From positions 1 to 26,161 of the IMG/VR virus record IMGVR_UViG_3300017739_000090: DNA of 26,161 bases; one strand, written 5' to 3'. The position numbers were made by a program, and so were the translations under genes. The notes under the pieces were generated by a model that saw only the letters and a program-made list of their open reading frames with translations, was not told the origin of the DNA and did no database searches. How positions within the stretch are numbered: position 1 is the stretch's first letter; each line of letters starts with the position of its first letter. This DNA comes from a virus. Below are positions 8,601-16,723 of this stretch, one piece after another.

Positions 8601-11600
8601 CCTCTAGGTTTGTTTGTGCCTTCTGAAAACAGAATATTGTTGAACGCTAGCGGTGGACTTAACGAAGTCACTTTGTTGCATGAAATGACTCATGCGGCTA
8701 CGTTGAATGAAATAAAGACCAAACCAAACAGCGCCACCGTCAAAGATCTTAACAAGATATACGAAGCTGCAAAAGAGGTGTTAGGGACTGATCCTTATGG
8801 CACGACTAACCTAGAAGAGTTTGTTGCAGAAGCGTTTGCTAACCCAGAGTTTCAACGAGAGCTTGCTAGGATCAATGCAAAGGGCGAGCGACTAAGTTTG
8901 TTCCAAAGATTCAAGGCACGCATCGCACGGTTCCTTGGGCTTGATAGCTACGACGGAAATAAGTTCATTGGTGGCGACAAGTCAGCGCAAGCCGAAGTTA
9001 ATCGGCTAGTAGATAAGATACTAGCTACTGCACCTGCACGTTCTGGGTTGAACAACGTACCGTCGCTATCCGTCAAAGACGGGGTGCAGCAAGTCGCCAA
9101 AGAAATGATGGAGGCTAGCCAGTCTAAACTTTCTGATAAACAACGAAGAGCCAAAATCAAACGTGACTTCCTCGCTGTATTTTCTAAAGAAGACAACCCT
9201 CGGCTGAAAAAACTAATGCAGGGGGTCTTGGGTGTTCTACCTAACCAGCCCGTTTTCATAGAAATAGCCCAAGCTGTTGGCATTTCTGACGCAGATCTCG
9301 TAGGTAAAGCGATATTAGAGCAGCGGGGGGCACTGAGCGAATCTGAGGCACGAGTTAAAGCTGCGCTCGACCCTATTGTTAGGTGGTCAACCACAGCGTC
9401 AAAAGACACGATGGAAGCGTTTAACAATCTCGTGCATGACAGCACGGTAGATGAGGTAGACCCCTCACTAACACCAAAAGAAGCAGAGAAACGCTACGGT
9501 AACCAAAAAGTAGAGGGCACTAAGACTGGGCAGCTAAAAATAGACCGCTATAACGAGCTTCGTGCGGTATACAACAGTGCCACCTTTACTGCTGAAGGCA
9601 GAAAAAAGTATGTCGAGTTGCGTGACTTATACGCTGGTATAAACAAGGAGCTACAACAGTCCTTGTTGGGGCGCATAGATGGGTTAAACGTAGATGAGGC
9701 TGTAAAAACCAGCCTTAGAAACGACCTTTTCGCTAGGCTCATGGAATTATCAAGCATTGAGCCTTATTTCCCTCTAACACGTAAAGGTAAATACTGGTTG
9801 GCAGTACGAAACCCGGCAGACGGTGAGTTCGCTGTTGTTACTTACGAGACAATGGGGGATCGCAGCCAAGCACGAAGTAGATTTGAGGGGGAAGGGTATA
9901 ACGTAGAAACCATAGACCCCGACAACATGAAACGGTACACAGGCCAAGATGCGCCTTCTGGGTCTTTTGTCGCTCAAGTTCTTAGCGTGTTAAACACAAA
10001 AGGCATACCCGATTCTGCAAGGGAACAGGTTGCACGTCTGTATATCGAAGCACTGCCTGAAACGTCTTTTACCAAGTCTCTACTAAAGCGTAAGAAAACA
10101 CTGGGCTATGACATAGACGCTGTTGAAGCTGCGAGAAGTAAGGCATACGACTTAGCTCGACAGTCCGCAAGAATCCGTAGCAGTGCCAAGATCGAAGCCA
10201 CCATGAATGCCGTGAACGAAAAGTTCGCAGAAGAAAATGCAGATGCAGGTGACCGTGCTAGAGCCGTTCTCGCGGAAATGCAGAGCCGTGCAGATTTCGC
10301 TGTTAACCCACCGGCAGACAGTTTTGCAAAGAACGCAAACCGATTTGCGTTTATGTGGACTATTGGTTTTAACGCATCTTCTGCACTGGTCAACTTATCG
10401 CAAATCCCTTTGTTTGCTTACCCCATGCTAGCTGGCACTTACGGTTTCGTTAAAACTGGGGCAGCTATGAAGAACGCAGCTAAGTTGTTTAGTAGTTCTT
10501 ACGTACCTCATGCGCGAGAAGACTTTTCTAACGATCCACAAGAAGGTAAGAAATTCAGTGAGAAATACACGATACCTTCGTTGGATAATTACTACACTCG
10601 CAGAACTGAAGAAGATGGCACTGTTACGTATTCTGTTCGCACAGACTTGGATATACCTCAAGAAAGAAAAGAAGAGCTAGAGCGCATACGTCCACTGGTG
10701 CAACTCGCCGCCAAACGCGGAGAACTAAATACATCCTTCTTGGCAGAAACGCTTAGTGTAGATCAGTCGGGCCGTGAAACTAGCTTCCTAGACAAACTGA
10801 CTAATGCTTCTGCACTGATGTTCCATACCGCAGAAGTGATGAATCGGCAGACCGCAATGGTCATGGCCTACAACCTTGAACTAGACAAGCTGACTAACGG
10901 GAACCCCAAAAATGCTACAGCAGCGCAACAACAAGCGGCGGCAGAAGAGGCTTTATACAACACTCAACAAATTAACGGTGGGGCTACACTAGAAACCGGC
11001 CCTCGTTATGCTCGTGCAGGTCTTGGACGTATCGCTCTGATGTACAAGGGTTACGGCATTCAGATGTACTACACGATGTTCAAAACAGGTAAGCAGCTAG
11101 TACAGAACATGTTTCCGGGGGACAACGCTGAAAGTAGAGCGTTACGTAATCAAGCGTTCAAACAACTTGCAGGTATTCATTTGTCAGCAGTGTTCTTTGC
11201 TGGGCTGCAAGGTCTACCGTTGTATGGCGCTGTGTCTATGATCTACGACATGTTCCAAGATGATTACGAAGAAGATGCTGATGAGGCACTGCGTAGTTAT
11301 CTAGATAACGATGTGTTGTATAAAGGTGTGTTGTCTGAGGTAACAGGACTTGATGTATCTCAGCGCGTCAAACTAACCGATCTATTGTTTGAAGCAGACA
11401 AGTTCAACACTGATCCATCTCCAGAAGAATCATTTGGGCACTACTTTGGTGGCCCCGCATGGAGCGTAACTTCTAGAGGTATAGAAGGATTTAACGAAAT
11501 AATGGACGGTGAGTTTGAAAGAGGTATGGAGTCCATGCTGCCGGGGGCTGTGCGAAACGCCTATAAAGGTCTTATCAGATACCCTAGAGATGAAGGCATT

Positions 11601-11999
11601 TTAACTCGCCGTGGTGATCCTATATATGACGACATCACAACGGGCGACATACTTACACAGATATTGGGTTTCCCACCTGTAGGATACACACGGCAGATAG
11701 AAGAGACTTCTGCTGCTAAAAGCATGGAATCGGCGGCAAGGGACAAGCGTAGTAAGTTGATGAAACGATACTACATCGCTTTGAGATTTGGTGACTCTGA
11801 AGAAGCTAGAGAGGTTATGAAAGAGATCGTAGAGTTCAACCGTGAAGACATTATCAAGGTAGACCCCAAACTAGCTATAACGCCTGACACCATAGAACGA
11901 TCTATGCGTAGGCACCGAACCACTACCGCAAAAATGCACAACGGTGTGCTGCTATCTCCTTACATGAAATCTGCTGTGGAATCAGTTGGGTATCTGTAA
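5601..11999 (+). CDS. Giant large-polyvalent virion protein with HEMTH zincin domain
   Basis: A 2,132-residue protein. The ATG follows GGAGG and a nine-base spacer. N-terminal: a charged helical region, then Gly/Ala-rich hydrophobic stretches (about residues 145-198 and 300-320) of the type that can insert into membranes. Middle: a long acidic/Gln-rich linker (about 320-800) with duplicated REQLRRDSEA segments and several Q-x-x-L/M-F/P motifs. Residues 1027-1031 are HEMTH, with a downstream acidic helix (EEFVAEAF, 1072-1079) that could give the third zinc ligand, as in gluzincin-type proteases. C-terminal third: hydrophobic segments around 1580-1615 and 1857-1885 resembling the LPD38-type end of phage large polyvalent proteins. 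Such proteins are thought to be packaged and ejected with DNA. Protease activity is predicted, not shown. It is the last + strand gene before the convergent junction. Confidence 0.85.
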   Translation: MATVAQARRAIEVLEARGDIAGAAAIRRDLDAAGLSASTTDFEAQVAAERQQRLERREQAREASQQRRLELAELDRGAISRGIDIGTDLIGQATGSTLEGVGGLLGLEGLEQYGAEVALENEADIQRKARFQTRLDDVEGVGSFGSFLGGIAAESAPQMGASIAGGIAGAKLGAALGPVGALIGGIAGGTAANLPFFYGMNRERQKDAIDQGLRTEIDEGAAALTAIPQAALDSIVDRLLVGGLGLTSRAVGGGGIFTRGVKGAGTGAVTEAPTEVGQQLLERAQAGLPIDDEEALAEYREAGIAGGLLGGSIRGTTTVFGGDVAAREDAEIEAREQLRRDSEAAVARGQAQIEMFPTEEGPRDAAAEVREQLRRDSEAVETSPDQLSLPGLEPSVQLSDEEVTTRLAEFTEEQLADAMAPVGTQLELVDVPRAETTDQLADTLDVEEVRERVFKGFSESAKQKPLDQLTTKQKATIAKRAQKLESAELAALEEVLTQEAATRQEAEQRDAATAQETFPSPAVGPQLRGLPSPESEPITVTPEGEAVTEQQRRRTDTIAERQQQQLNAEQAARDVVTGDMPEAEVRLARERDAVAERTQPDLFPSELVVAEEAVTEPEVVPAAEPLRVTSQTLDSLAIPPRAPIRKEIPEGASLDDPAVSPRTGNPLPITVRERLVSYGRNRGSKAVQDSIDNFLQGEPEGVSTRQRALPTRAKKEPDAVTDVDTDTDTDTDTDADLDELIELRNTENKNPEQETRFLELAGKIRAQAGTPKEGIVRRKRSTEEVRRQAESEPVEIESKEETELAALQDRVDLAVEEARSKNEKKSPSLPQTKEAQDVREAVQDLRENDPDYAGLGYSAAKDKYIKEQAGIISAGTRTTPDERAKYLMKVRDMGLDVRMAMRGLAPPMFGSGNVIYDVDAPLTNSVMDKVNAGDVRGALQELAKTTKDKRAARVARKLLNYVGTTQIDVVNMQPISETTTLREADNLATMVDTLKEYGRAPLGLFVPSENRILLNASGGLNEVTLLHEMTHAATLNEIKTKPNSATVKDLNKIYEAAKEVLGTDPYGTTNLEEFVAEAFANPEFQRELARINAKGERLSLFQRFKARIARFLGLDSYDGNKFIGGDKSAQAEVNRLVDKILATAPARSGLNNVPSLSVKDGVQQVAKEMMEASQSKLSDKQRRAKIKRDFLAVFSKEDNPRLKKLMQGVLGVLPNQPVFIEIAQAVGISDADLVGKAILEQRGALSESEARVKAALDPIVRWSTTASKDTMEAFNNLVHDSTVDEVDPSLTPKEAEKRYGNQKVEGTKTGQLKIDRYNELRAVYNSATFTAEGRKKYVELRDLYAGINKELQQSLLGRIDGLNVDEAVKTSLRNDLFARLMELSSIEPYFPLTRKGKYWLAVRNPADGEFAVVTYETMGDRSQARSRFEGEGYNVETIDPDNMKRYTGQDAPSGSFVAQVLSVLNTKGIPDSAREQVARLYIEALPETSFTKSLLKRKKTLGYDIDAVEAARSKAYDLARQSARIRSSAKIEATMNAVNEKFAEENADAGDRARAVLAEMQSRADFAVNPPADSFAKNANRFAFMWTIGFNASSALVNLSQIPLFAYPMLAGTYGFVKTGAAMKNAAKLFSSSYVPHAREDFSNDPQEGKKFSEKYTIPSLDNYYTRRTEEDGTVTYSVRTDLDIPQERKEELERIRPLVQLAAKRGELNTSFLAETLSVDQSGRETSFLDKLTNASALMFHTAEVMNRQTAMVMAYNLELDKLTNGNPKNATAAQQQAAAEEALYNTQQINGGATLETGPRYARAGLGRIALMYKGYGIQMYYTMFKTGKQLVQNMFPGDNAESRALRNQAFKQLAGIHLSAVFFAGLQGLPLYGAVSMIYDMFQDDYEEDADEALRSYLDNDVLYKGVLSEVTGLDVSQRVKLTDLLFEADKFNTDPSPEESFGHYFGGPAWSVTSRGIEGFNEIMDGEFERGMESMLPGAVRNAYKGLIRYPRDEGILTRRGDPIYDDITTGDILTQILGFPPVGYTRQIEETSAAKSMESAARDKRSKLMKRYYIALRFGDSEEAREVMKEIVEFNREDIIKVDPKLAITPDTIERSMRRHRTTTAKMHNGVLLSPYMKSAVESVGYL
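6602..6738 (+). repeat. 32-bp exact direct repeat (35-codon spacing)
   Basis: The 32 bases at 6602-6633 are identical to 6707-6738, 105 bases apart, encoding REQLRRDSEA twice in the same frame. DNA-level identity implies a recent duplication inside the linker of the giant virion protein, unlike the diverged repeats elsewhere in the structural block. Confidence 0.9.
7761..7808 (+). repeat. Hexanucleotide microsatellite (acagat-type, 8 units)
   Basis: Eight consecutive hexamers ending in agat, six of them exactly acagat and five of these in uninterrupted tandem (7773-7802). They encode an alternating Thr-Asp tract in the linker of the giant virion protein. The six-base period keeps the frame, so slippage would change length without breaking the gene. 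Confidence 0.95.
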
Positions 12000-12001
12000 A
12001 A

Positions 12002-12040
12002 CCCTCCTACCGCAGTGAAGGGGAGCCTACGGTAGGAGGG
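12002..12040. terminator. Convergent-junction hairpin terminator
   Basis: CCCTCCTACCG (12002-12012) pairs perfectly with CGGTAGGAGGG (12030-12040), an 11-bp stem with a 17-nt loop. It starts two bases after the giant virion gene and lies between convergent gene blocks. Reading leftward (- strand) the stem is followed by TTTTAC, a weak U-run. Reading rightward there is no T-run. It probably ends the - strand transcript and may also block or protect the 3' end of the + strand transcript. Confidence 0.75.
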
Positions 12041-12091
12041 CAGGAGAGAAGATAAGACCTTTGGAGACCGACCTTATTGGGGCGGATCGTA

Positions 12092-12322
12092 TCATACGAG
12101 TCTCCATACGCGAACACCAGAAAGTGGTTTTTCTATCACTACTTTTGCAACAATCTCCCACCCCAACTCTTCCACGCAGATACGCTTAACCTGCTGCAAC
12201 GCTTTGTTTGTGTTGATGCACGGTATGAATATCGAACTACCTACTACCATAGCGCCCCAATCCACAACGATACGTACCCCATCAGGATTTACGTCATACA
12301 GTTTGAGCGTTATATCCGACAT
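12092..12322 (-). CDS. Small hypothetical protein (76 aa)
   Basis: The ATG (12322) directly follows the TAG of the primase-helicase gene with no gap, as expected for the last gene of the leftward operon. The product starts MSDITLKLYDVNP and is a mix of short beta-prone segments with a central hydrophobic stretch (GAMVVGSSIFIP) and a helical segment containing two Cys in total. No family recognised. A + strand ORF covers the same bases but lacks operon logic. The convergent terminator hairpin lies about 50 bases downstream of the stop. Confidence 0.65.
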   Translation of the reverse strand: MSDITLKLYDVNPDGVRIVVDWGAMVVGSSIFIPCINTNKALQQVKRICVEELGWEIVAKVVIEKPLSGVRVWRLV

Positions 12323-15226
12323 CTAATCCACGGCGTCGTATAAATTATCCTCGCCTGCGGCGTTATCTCCAAACAAGTTACAGTTAACAGCTATCACTCT
12401 GGTGTTGGGCATCATTGATCCTGCATGAGTGCCTTTACCGAGCCGCATCTGCACACGTTTACCACCCATGTTTTTCATCATACCTTCTACAAACGCACTG
12501 TAATCAATTTGGTGTGCAGCGCACCATGACTTCAAAAACTTTGGAACTATGTATGCTCTCTTTGTATCTGTCTCATAACGTGCTATCAGCTTTCCGCGTG
12601 GTAATGCGTCGGGTATGACGATGTTATCTAGTCCGTTACCAGAGGTGCTACGTAGATCATCCGTGCTTTTGAGAACCAGTATGTTGTTATAGTTTTCAGC
12701 TAGATAGTCACTCAACGTCTGCTCCACTGATGTACCCATATCCTCTATGGATTGTAAATTTGTCTTGAGTAGTTTGATCGTCCACTTGAACAACTCTCCC
12801 ATGTCGTAGTTCACCAGCCCTAGTTTGTTAGCGATATACGCGCCAGCTAGAGTGGTGGCTGCTCCGGCAGACCAGAAACGATTTTCTGCTGTAAGCCCTG
12901 CTTTCTCATCAACCATGCGTTGAAACCTAAGCACGAGCTTCTTAACATCTTCTAAGTTCTGTATGACATATTGAATGTAGATTAACCCCGCATGTCCGTA
13001 ATTATTCGTAAGGGCCATATCAAAACCATCGGTGTCTTTTTTGCTCTCAGTATCGCTAAATACACGCTCCGCTCTCCACTCTAATATCCTCTGTGCCTCT
13101 GCTTTCGGCGCTTGCTTATCCGCCGCAATACGTTGAACAACACTTGCGTTACCAGTGGTAACACATAAGAAGTGCCATGACTCACCACGGAGGCGTTCTT
13201 GGTTAGAGCCGCTGGACATGCGACCACGTTGTTCCCCAGCAGATATTTGGTAAACCAAATTACTTAGCTGCTTTCCTTCTGTGTTACTCAATTCATCTAT
13301 ATAGAACGGTAGGTTGCGTAACAGTTCTGCACGGTTGAATTTGAACGCATCAGTAGCAGCTTCAGGTGTCATCATACCCTTTTCAGCTCCCCATACTGAG
13401 GACGCTACTCGTACGGCTGCGGATTTACCGCACCCACTCAAGTTGTTATGTATATGCAACGCGCAAGCATTCTGAGGCAAAAAACTCATCAAGGGAGAAC
13501 CAAATGCTGTACACACGACATACTGGTGCATTACCAACTCAGGCCGCGTGTTGTAGAAATTAGCCATCTCTTTCCACGCTTCTAGCGTGCCTTTTGGTTG
13601 AAAGTACGAGATGTAAGCAGTGGTGGCTGTAGAGGGAGGGTTATGTTGAATATGGTCTGCGTGTATTTCTTTGTCGCCTAGAACGAAGGCGCTCATGCTA
13701 TCGTCAGTCCAACCGAATTGTCGATGTGCCGTATTTGCTGTAACGGTAGCTTGTAATTCGTTTACCCAAGTAATCATATATTGCATCAAGTCGTCTATTC
13801 GTGGGACGGCGACACCTTGCATCGCCATGTTCTTTCTAAACTCTTCACGAGAAGTCATCGCCGTAAGCGGCATCGTGAACTCTCGCACACCGTCTTTGGG
13901 CAGATGTATTCTACAAACTACAGATTCGCCTGCCTCTGCATCCAGTAAGCGTTGCGTTATGTATACGTCATGGTGATATATGACGTGTTCATCGACCTCT
14001 CCGTCTGGGGTTATGTTCCTGACGTACACACCGCCGTTCTGACCGCGAAAGTATGGGCGAGGGTATAAAGGTATAACGTGTTGTGTAGAAACATCCTGAC
14101 ATGCCAACTTTCCAAGTAGCGTACCTTGACCTGTTTGTAGTTGCTGATCCTGAAAGTCATTTGCATATGTACCGTCTTCGTTAATTTCTGCTTCTGATAC
14201 CCTACGTCCCAGTGTAATCGGTGAACTGATCTTGCCCCAGTGTGGGCAGTCAGTGCATATACCCCCTTCGTTTTCATCGAATGTAGTGCAACGGTACGGG
14301 CCTTTAATTAGATCCAACTTTTCGAGCGTTAGTTCTGGCGTATATTCGGGATGTTTCTCAGATATTTTCTGTGCGGCTTTGTCACCGTCTTCGCAAAACT
14401 TAGCGATGGACAACCCTGCTCTCCACATCGGCTCACTTGCTTCTGCTTGACCTTTGATTATACGAGCTAGTTGCTTACACCCTTTGTCGCTAGATGATTT
14501 TAAGAGAATGTCTTTGAAACTGTATTTGAGGTTCTGAATGATCGCTTCGCGTAGGTTAGCTGGCCCCTCTTCAGCTATGCGTTTCTGGGGCACTGGTATC
14601 GTGTCCAAACCTATTTTGCTGGCAAAGAAATCAAAGTTAATCGCGTCAGGTTTTTTATTGACGAGTTCCACTGGCGCTGGCGTTTCAGGTTTGTGGTTGT
14701 GTGTACCCACTACCCGCAGCACTCGCGCAGCATCTGCTGGCACTGCTGGGTCTATCTCTAACCCAAAGTCTCTGCACTTGCGTTTAAACTGTTCGGCTAC
14801 CGGCTTCCACTGCTCTACTGGTATAGACTCTGATAGAACCCAGTAGACGTGCACACCGCGCCCAGAGTTAACTATAAGAGGTTTTGGTAACTCTAGAGAT
14901 GTACAGAAGTCTTGCAGCCTGCGTAGCGCCTCCCCCTGCGTGGCAAACCCTTTGCCTTCGGCTGCTTTATCTTCTCCGCAATCTAGATCTAGGAAAAAAG
15001 ATTTAAGCTGTTTAACGTCTTCTGCTCGACGGGTATCTCTCGCAAAGTTGCCTAATGCGAAATAGGTGTCCCAACCTTCTGAGTCGTAGTAGTCAGCCGC
15101 CTCTGCTAGTTCATCCAGCGACTGAAAATATACTTGCCTATGTCTGCCTAATGTTGAGTTGCTCCGAAAGAGGACATACGTCCCCTCTGGGGGTAGCACC
15201 CAGTGTAAAAATTCTATCGTATTCAT
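12323..15226 (-). CDS. AEP-type primase fused to DUF927-like helicase/ATPase
   Basis: Start chosen at ATG 15226 (967 aa). An upstream in-frame ATG at 15274 would add 16 residues and lies inside a hairpin arm of the leader. The N-terminal domain has archaeo-eukaryotic primase features: FFLDLD (Asp80, Asp82), SGRGVHVYW (about 121-129) and a following RVLRVVGTHNHK segment. A cysteine cluster (about 312-330, ICTDCPHWG) may bind zinc. The C-terminal half resembles DUF927-family ATPases: Walker A LSGCGKSAA (Lys601), then FYIDELSN as Walker B, and a segment with ISAGEQRGR. By family knowledge it would prime replication and unwind DNA at the fork, replacing a T7 gp4-type primase-helicase. The stop abuts the next gene. 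Confidence 0.88.
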   Translation of the reverse strand: MNTIEFLHWVLPPEGTYVLFRSNSTLGRHRQVYFQSLDELAEAADYYDSEGWDTYFALGNFARDTRRAEDVKQLKSFFLDLDCGEDKAAEGKGFATQGEALRRLQDFCTSLELPKPLIVNSGRGVHVYWVLSESIPVEQWKPVAEQFKRKCRDFGLEIDPAVPADAARVLRVVGTHNHKPETPAPVELVNKKPDAINFDFFASKIGLDTIPVPQKRIAEEGPANLREAIIQNLKYSFKDILLKSSSDKGCKQLARIIKGQAEASEPMWRAGLSIAKFCEDGDKAAQKISEKHPEYTPELTLEKLDLIKGPYRCTTFDENEGGICTDCPHWGKISSPITLGRRVSEAEINEDGTYANDFQDQQLQTGQGTLLGKLACQDVSTQHVIPLYPRPYFRGQNGGVYVRNITPDGEVDEHVIYHHDVYITQRLLDAEAGESVVCRIHLPKDGVREFTMPLTAMTSREEFRKNMAMQGVAVPRIDDLMQYMITWVNELQATVTANTAHRQFGWTDDSMSAFVLGDKEIHADHIQHNPPSTATTAYISYFQPKGTLEAWKEMANFYNTRPELVMHQYVVCTAFGSPLMSFLPQNACALHIHNNLSGCGKSAAVRVASSVWGAEKGMMTPEAATDAFKFNRAELLRNLPFYIDELSNTEGKQLSNLVYQISAGEQRGRMSSGSNQERLRGESWHFLCVTTGNASVVQRIAADKQAPKAEAQRILEWRAERVFSDTESKKDTDGFDMALTNNYGHAGLIYIQYVIQNLEDVKKLVLRFQRMVDEKAGLTAENRFWSAGAATTLAGAYIANKLGLVNYDMGELFKWTIKLLKTNLQSIEDMGTSVEQTLSDYLAENYNNILVLKSTDDLRSTSGNGLDNIVIPDALPRGKLIARYETDTKRAYIVPKFLKSWCAAHQIDYSAFVEGMMKNMGGKRVQMRLGKGTHAGSMMPNTRVIAVNCNLFGDNAAGEDNLYDAVD

Positions 15227-15249
15227 GCTTGCACCCAATGCCGAGGGTA

Positions 15250-15309
15250 CGCTGTGACAGAGATGTCGGCGCATCTTTTTCGGGGAAAGGAGAACCCCTA
15301 GTCACAGCG
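15250..15309 (-). promoter_or_regulatory. Structured leader before primase-helicase (three-way-junction-like)
   Basis: A perfect 9-bp inverted repeat (CGCTGTGAC at 15250-15258, GTCACAGCG at 15301-15309) encloses two smaller hairpins. On the - strand these are GGGG/CCCC with a 9-nt loop and AGATG/CATCT with a 6-nt loop, separated by a GAAAA linker. The element lies in the 99 nt between the ssDNA-binding gene stop and the ATG at 15226, ending 23 bases before that ATG. It could be a processing site, an attenuator, a protein-binding operator or a structured 5' leader. No known riboswitch class was matched. Confidence 0.6.
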
Positions 15310-15325
15310 GAGTGATTGTTAGTGG

Positions 15326-16063
15326 TTAGTCATCCCAACCTTCAACAATGGCACTCAGATCGTCGTCATCTTCCTTGGGTGCGGGGGCAGATTTCTTCAC
15401 GACCTTTTTTGGTTCCTCTACTTGAGAGGTGTCTGGTTCGTCACCGAAAATGTCATCGCTATCATCTTCAGGCGCATCTATCGTACTACGAGTTGTATCA
15501 CTAAACGGGTTATCAGGTTGCGCTACAAAGCCGCCGTTTACGACGCCGAAAGGCGAACGTGCCGCTAAAGGCTTGTAGTCGATGACTTGTACGCCGTTAA
15601 TCCTCAAACTAACGCCATAACCGTTGATAGCGTATGGCACAAACGTAAATGCCACGTTTACAATGCTGCCTGTGGTCAGTTGGAAGTCTGACGGTAGCTT
15701 ATTGTTTTGAGCATCGACTTGCAGTGGAGGCGTTGTCTTGTCGCTGCCGTATGCGCCTTTCAATCTGGCCTTACCTACCCAGCGACCACCTTCCTGCTTT
15801 TTCAGCGGGTTAGGAAACTTATCAGGCCAACCATCTTTTTTCTCAGCTTTGTAAGCGACAGCCATCGCCTTATGTAGCGCCTTAGCTTTCGTTGCATCCA
15901 TGACAAAGGACATTTCGTATGCAGCATTGTCATCCAAAGCATCGCACTTCACAGAAGCACCTTTGCCGTTATTAGCCATTTGATCGAACTTGTATGTGGT
16001 ATCGAGTTTTGGGTATAGAGCCTCGACGTTCTCTATCGTGTAGTACTTGTAATCGTCAGCCAT
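15326..16063 (-). CDS. Single-stranded DNA-binding protein, Enc34/gp2.5-like (DUF2815 type)
   Basis: The 245-residue product has a beta-rich core (about residues 20-165) containing KARLKGAYG and a hydrophobic strand region (VNVAFTFVPYAINGYGVSLRI), followed by a long disordered acidic tail ending DDDDLSAIVEGWDD. An OB-fold-like core with an acidic, aromatic-ended C-terminal tail is the hallmark of phage ssDNA-binding proteins such as T7 gp2.5 and the Enc34/DUF2815 family. The tail recruits partners such as polymerase and helicase. It sits immediately upstream of the primase-helicase in the same operon. The start has a strong Shine-Dalgarno sequence (AGGAG) that overlaps the previous stop. Assignment is by architecture and context. 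Confidence 0.8.
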   Translation of the reverse strand: MADDYKYYTIENVEALYPKLDTTYKFDQMANNGKGASVKCDALDDNAAYEMSFVMDATKAKALHKAMAVAYKAEKKDGWPDKFPNPLKKQEGGRWVGKARLKGAYGSDKTTPPLQVDAQNNKLPSDFQLTTGSIVNVAFTFVPYAINGYGVSLRINGVQVIDYKPLAARSPFGVVNGGFVAQPDNPFSDTTRSTIDAPEDDSDDIFGDEPDTSQVEEPKKVVKKSAPAPKEDDDDLSAIVEGWDD

Positions 16064-16075
16064 ATTGGTCTCCTA
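16064..16075 (-). promoter_or_regulatory. Stop-overlapping ribosome binding site
   Basis: The stop of the upstream gene is the first three bases of TAGGAGACCAAT, followed directly by the ATG of the ssDNA-binding gene. The same element with one base changed occurs at 24437-24448. Confidence 0.7.
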
Positions 16076-16723
16076 GTTGGCTATCGTGAACCCTTCAGTC
16101 GCAGTGAAGGGCGAACCTTCACGGTTGTGTGGTGTGATGTCGAAAGCGATTGCCGCTAACGTGTCATCTGCATCCACTATCTCTCTAACTAAAATCAGTT
16201 CCTGTTCTTCTAGTGGTCGTTGTGGGTAAAAGAACAGCTTTGGCACAGCACTAGCCGCATCAAAACTTATTCTCGTCACCACTGCTGCACTGGGCGTTCC
16301 ATGCCCAGATAAAAATTTGGCGTACGCTTGTAGAGGCATGGAGCTTCTACCTACGGCCTTACCAAATATCGACGTGGCAGGTACTTGCAGTTGGTACACC
16401 GTATCTAACGCACGCTCTTCAACGATTGCTAGACGTTGACTAAATCTGCAAGCCCTACCCTGTCCGTCGCCAGATCCTCTTATGTTGTTAGCACAGTCCA
16501 TACAACGTGCGCTCTGTTTCTGTCCATCTGGCACTTCGGGTGCGGGTCTCTGAGTATCGCTAGACCAACAAGTCGGAAAGCGTTTGGCGTTTGGATCGAA
16601 AGCATCTTTGTAATATGCGCGGGATACTCCTGCTGCATTCACGATGATTACGTCTATTGACCTGCTGTCCGGTTGGTGATCTAACCCAGTAAACTTGTTA
16701 CCCAGTAAACTGACTCGACGCAT
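16073..16723 (-). CDS. Conserved phage protein with Cys4 cluster
   Basis: A 216-residue protein. Four cysteines, Cys52 (FPTCWSSD), Cys74 and Cys77 (RCMDC) and Cys92 (GRACRF), are spaced like a zinc-binding site. The segment from Cys52 to the LAIVEE strand is the most family-like part. I recall phage hypothetical proteins with the same CWSSD, CxxC and G-x-x-CR arrangement near replication genes, but no activity is established. The C-terminal half is a mixed alpha/beta region without recognisable motifs. The start overlaps the upstream HTH gene stop (TAATG), and the gene precedes the ssDNA-binding gene by nine bases. A replication or recombination accessory role is a context-based guess. Confidence 0.75.
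   Translation of the reverse strand: MRRVSLLGNKFTGLDHQPDSRSIDVIIVNAAGVSRAYYKDAFDPNAKRFPTCWSSDTQRPAPEVPDGQKQSARCMDCANNIRGSGDGQGRACRFSQRLAIVEERALDTVYQLQVPATSIFGKAVGRSSMPLQAYAKFLSGHGTPSAAVVTRISFDAASAVPKLFFYPQRPLEEQELILVREIVDADDTLAAIAFDITPHNREGSPFTATEGFTIAN

Noticed and set aside
12077-12343. 88-codon + strand ORF at the convergent junction
   Set aside because: Overlaps the - strand 76-residue gene that directly abuts the primase stop; the + frame has no ribosome binding site and runs past that gene's start into the primase gene.
15226-15274. Upstream ATG (15274) as start of the primase-helicase
   Set aside because: It lies in a hairpin arm of the leader and lacks a Shine-Dalgarno sequence; the FLHWVLPP segment right after the 15226 ATG looks like the usual N-terminus of such proteins.
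15250-15309. Hammerhead ribozyme in the primase leader
   Set aside because: A GAAA-type linker between two stems is suggestive, but the required CUGAUGA core and cleavage-site context are missing on both strands.
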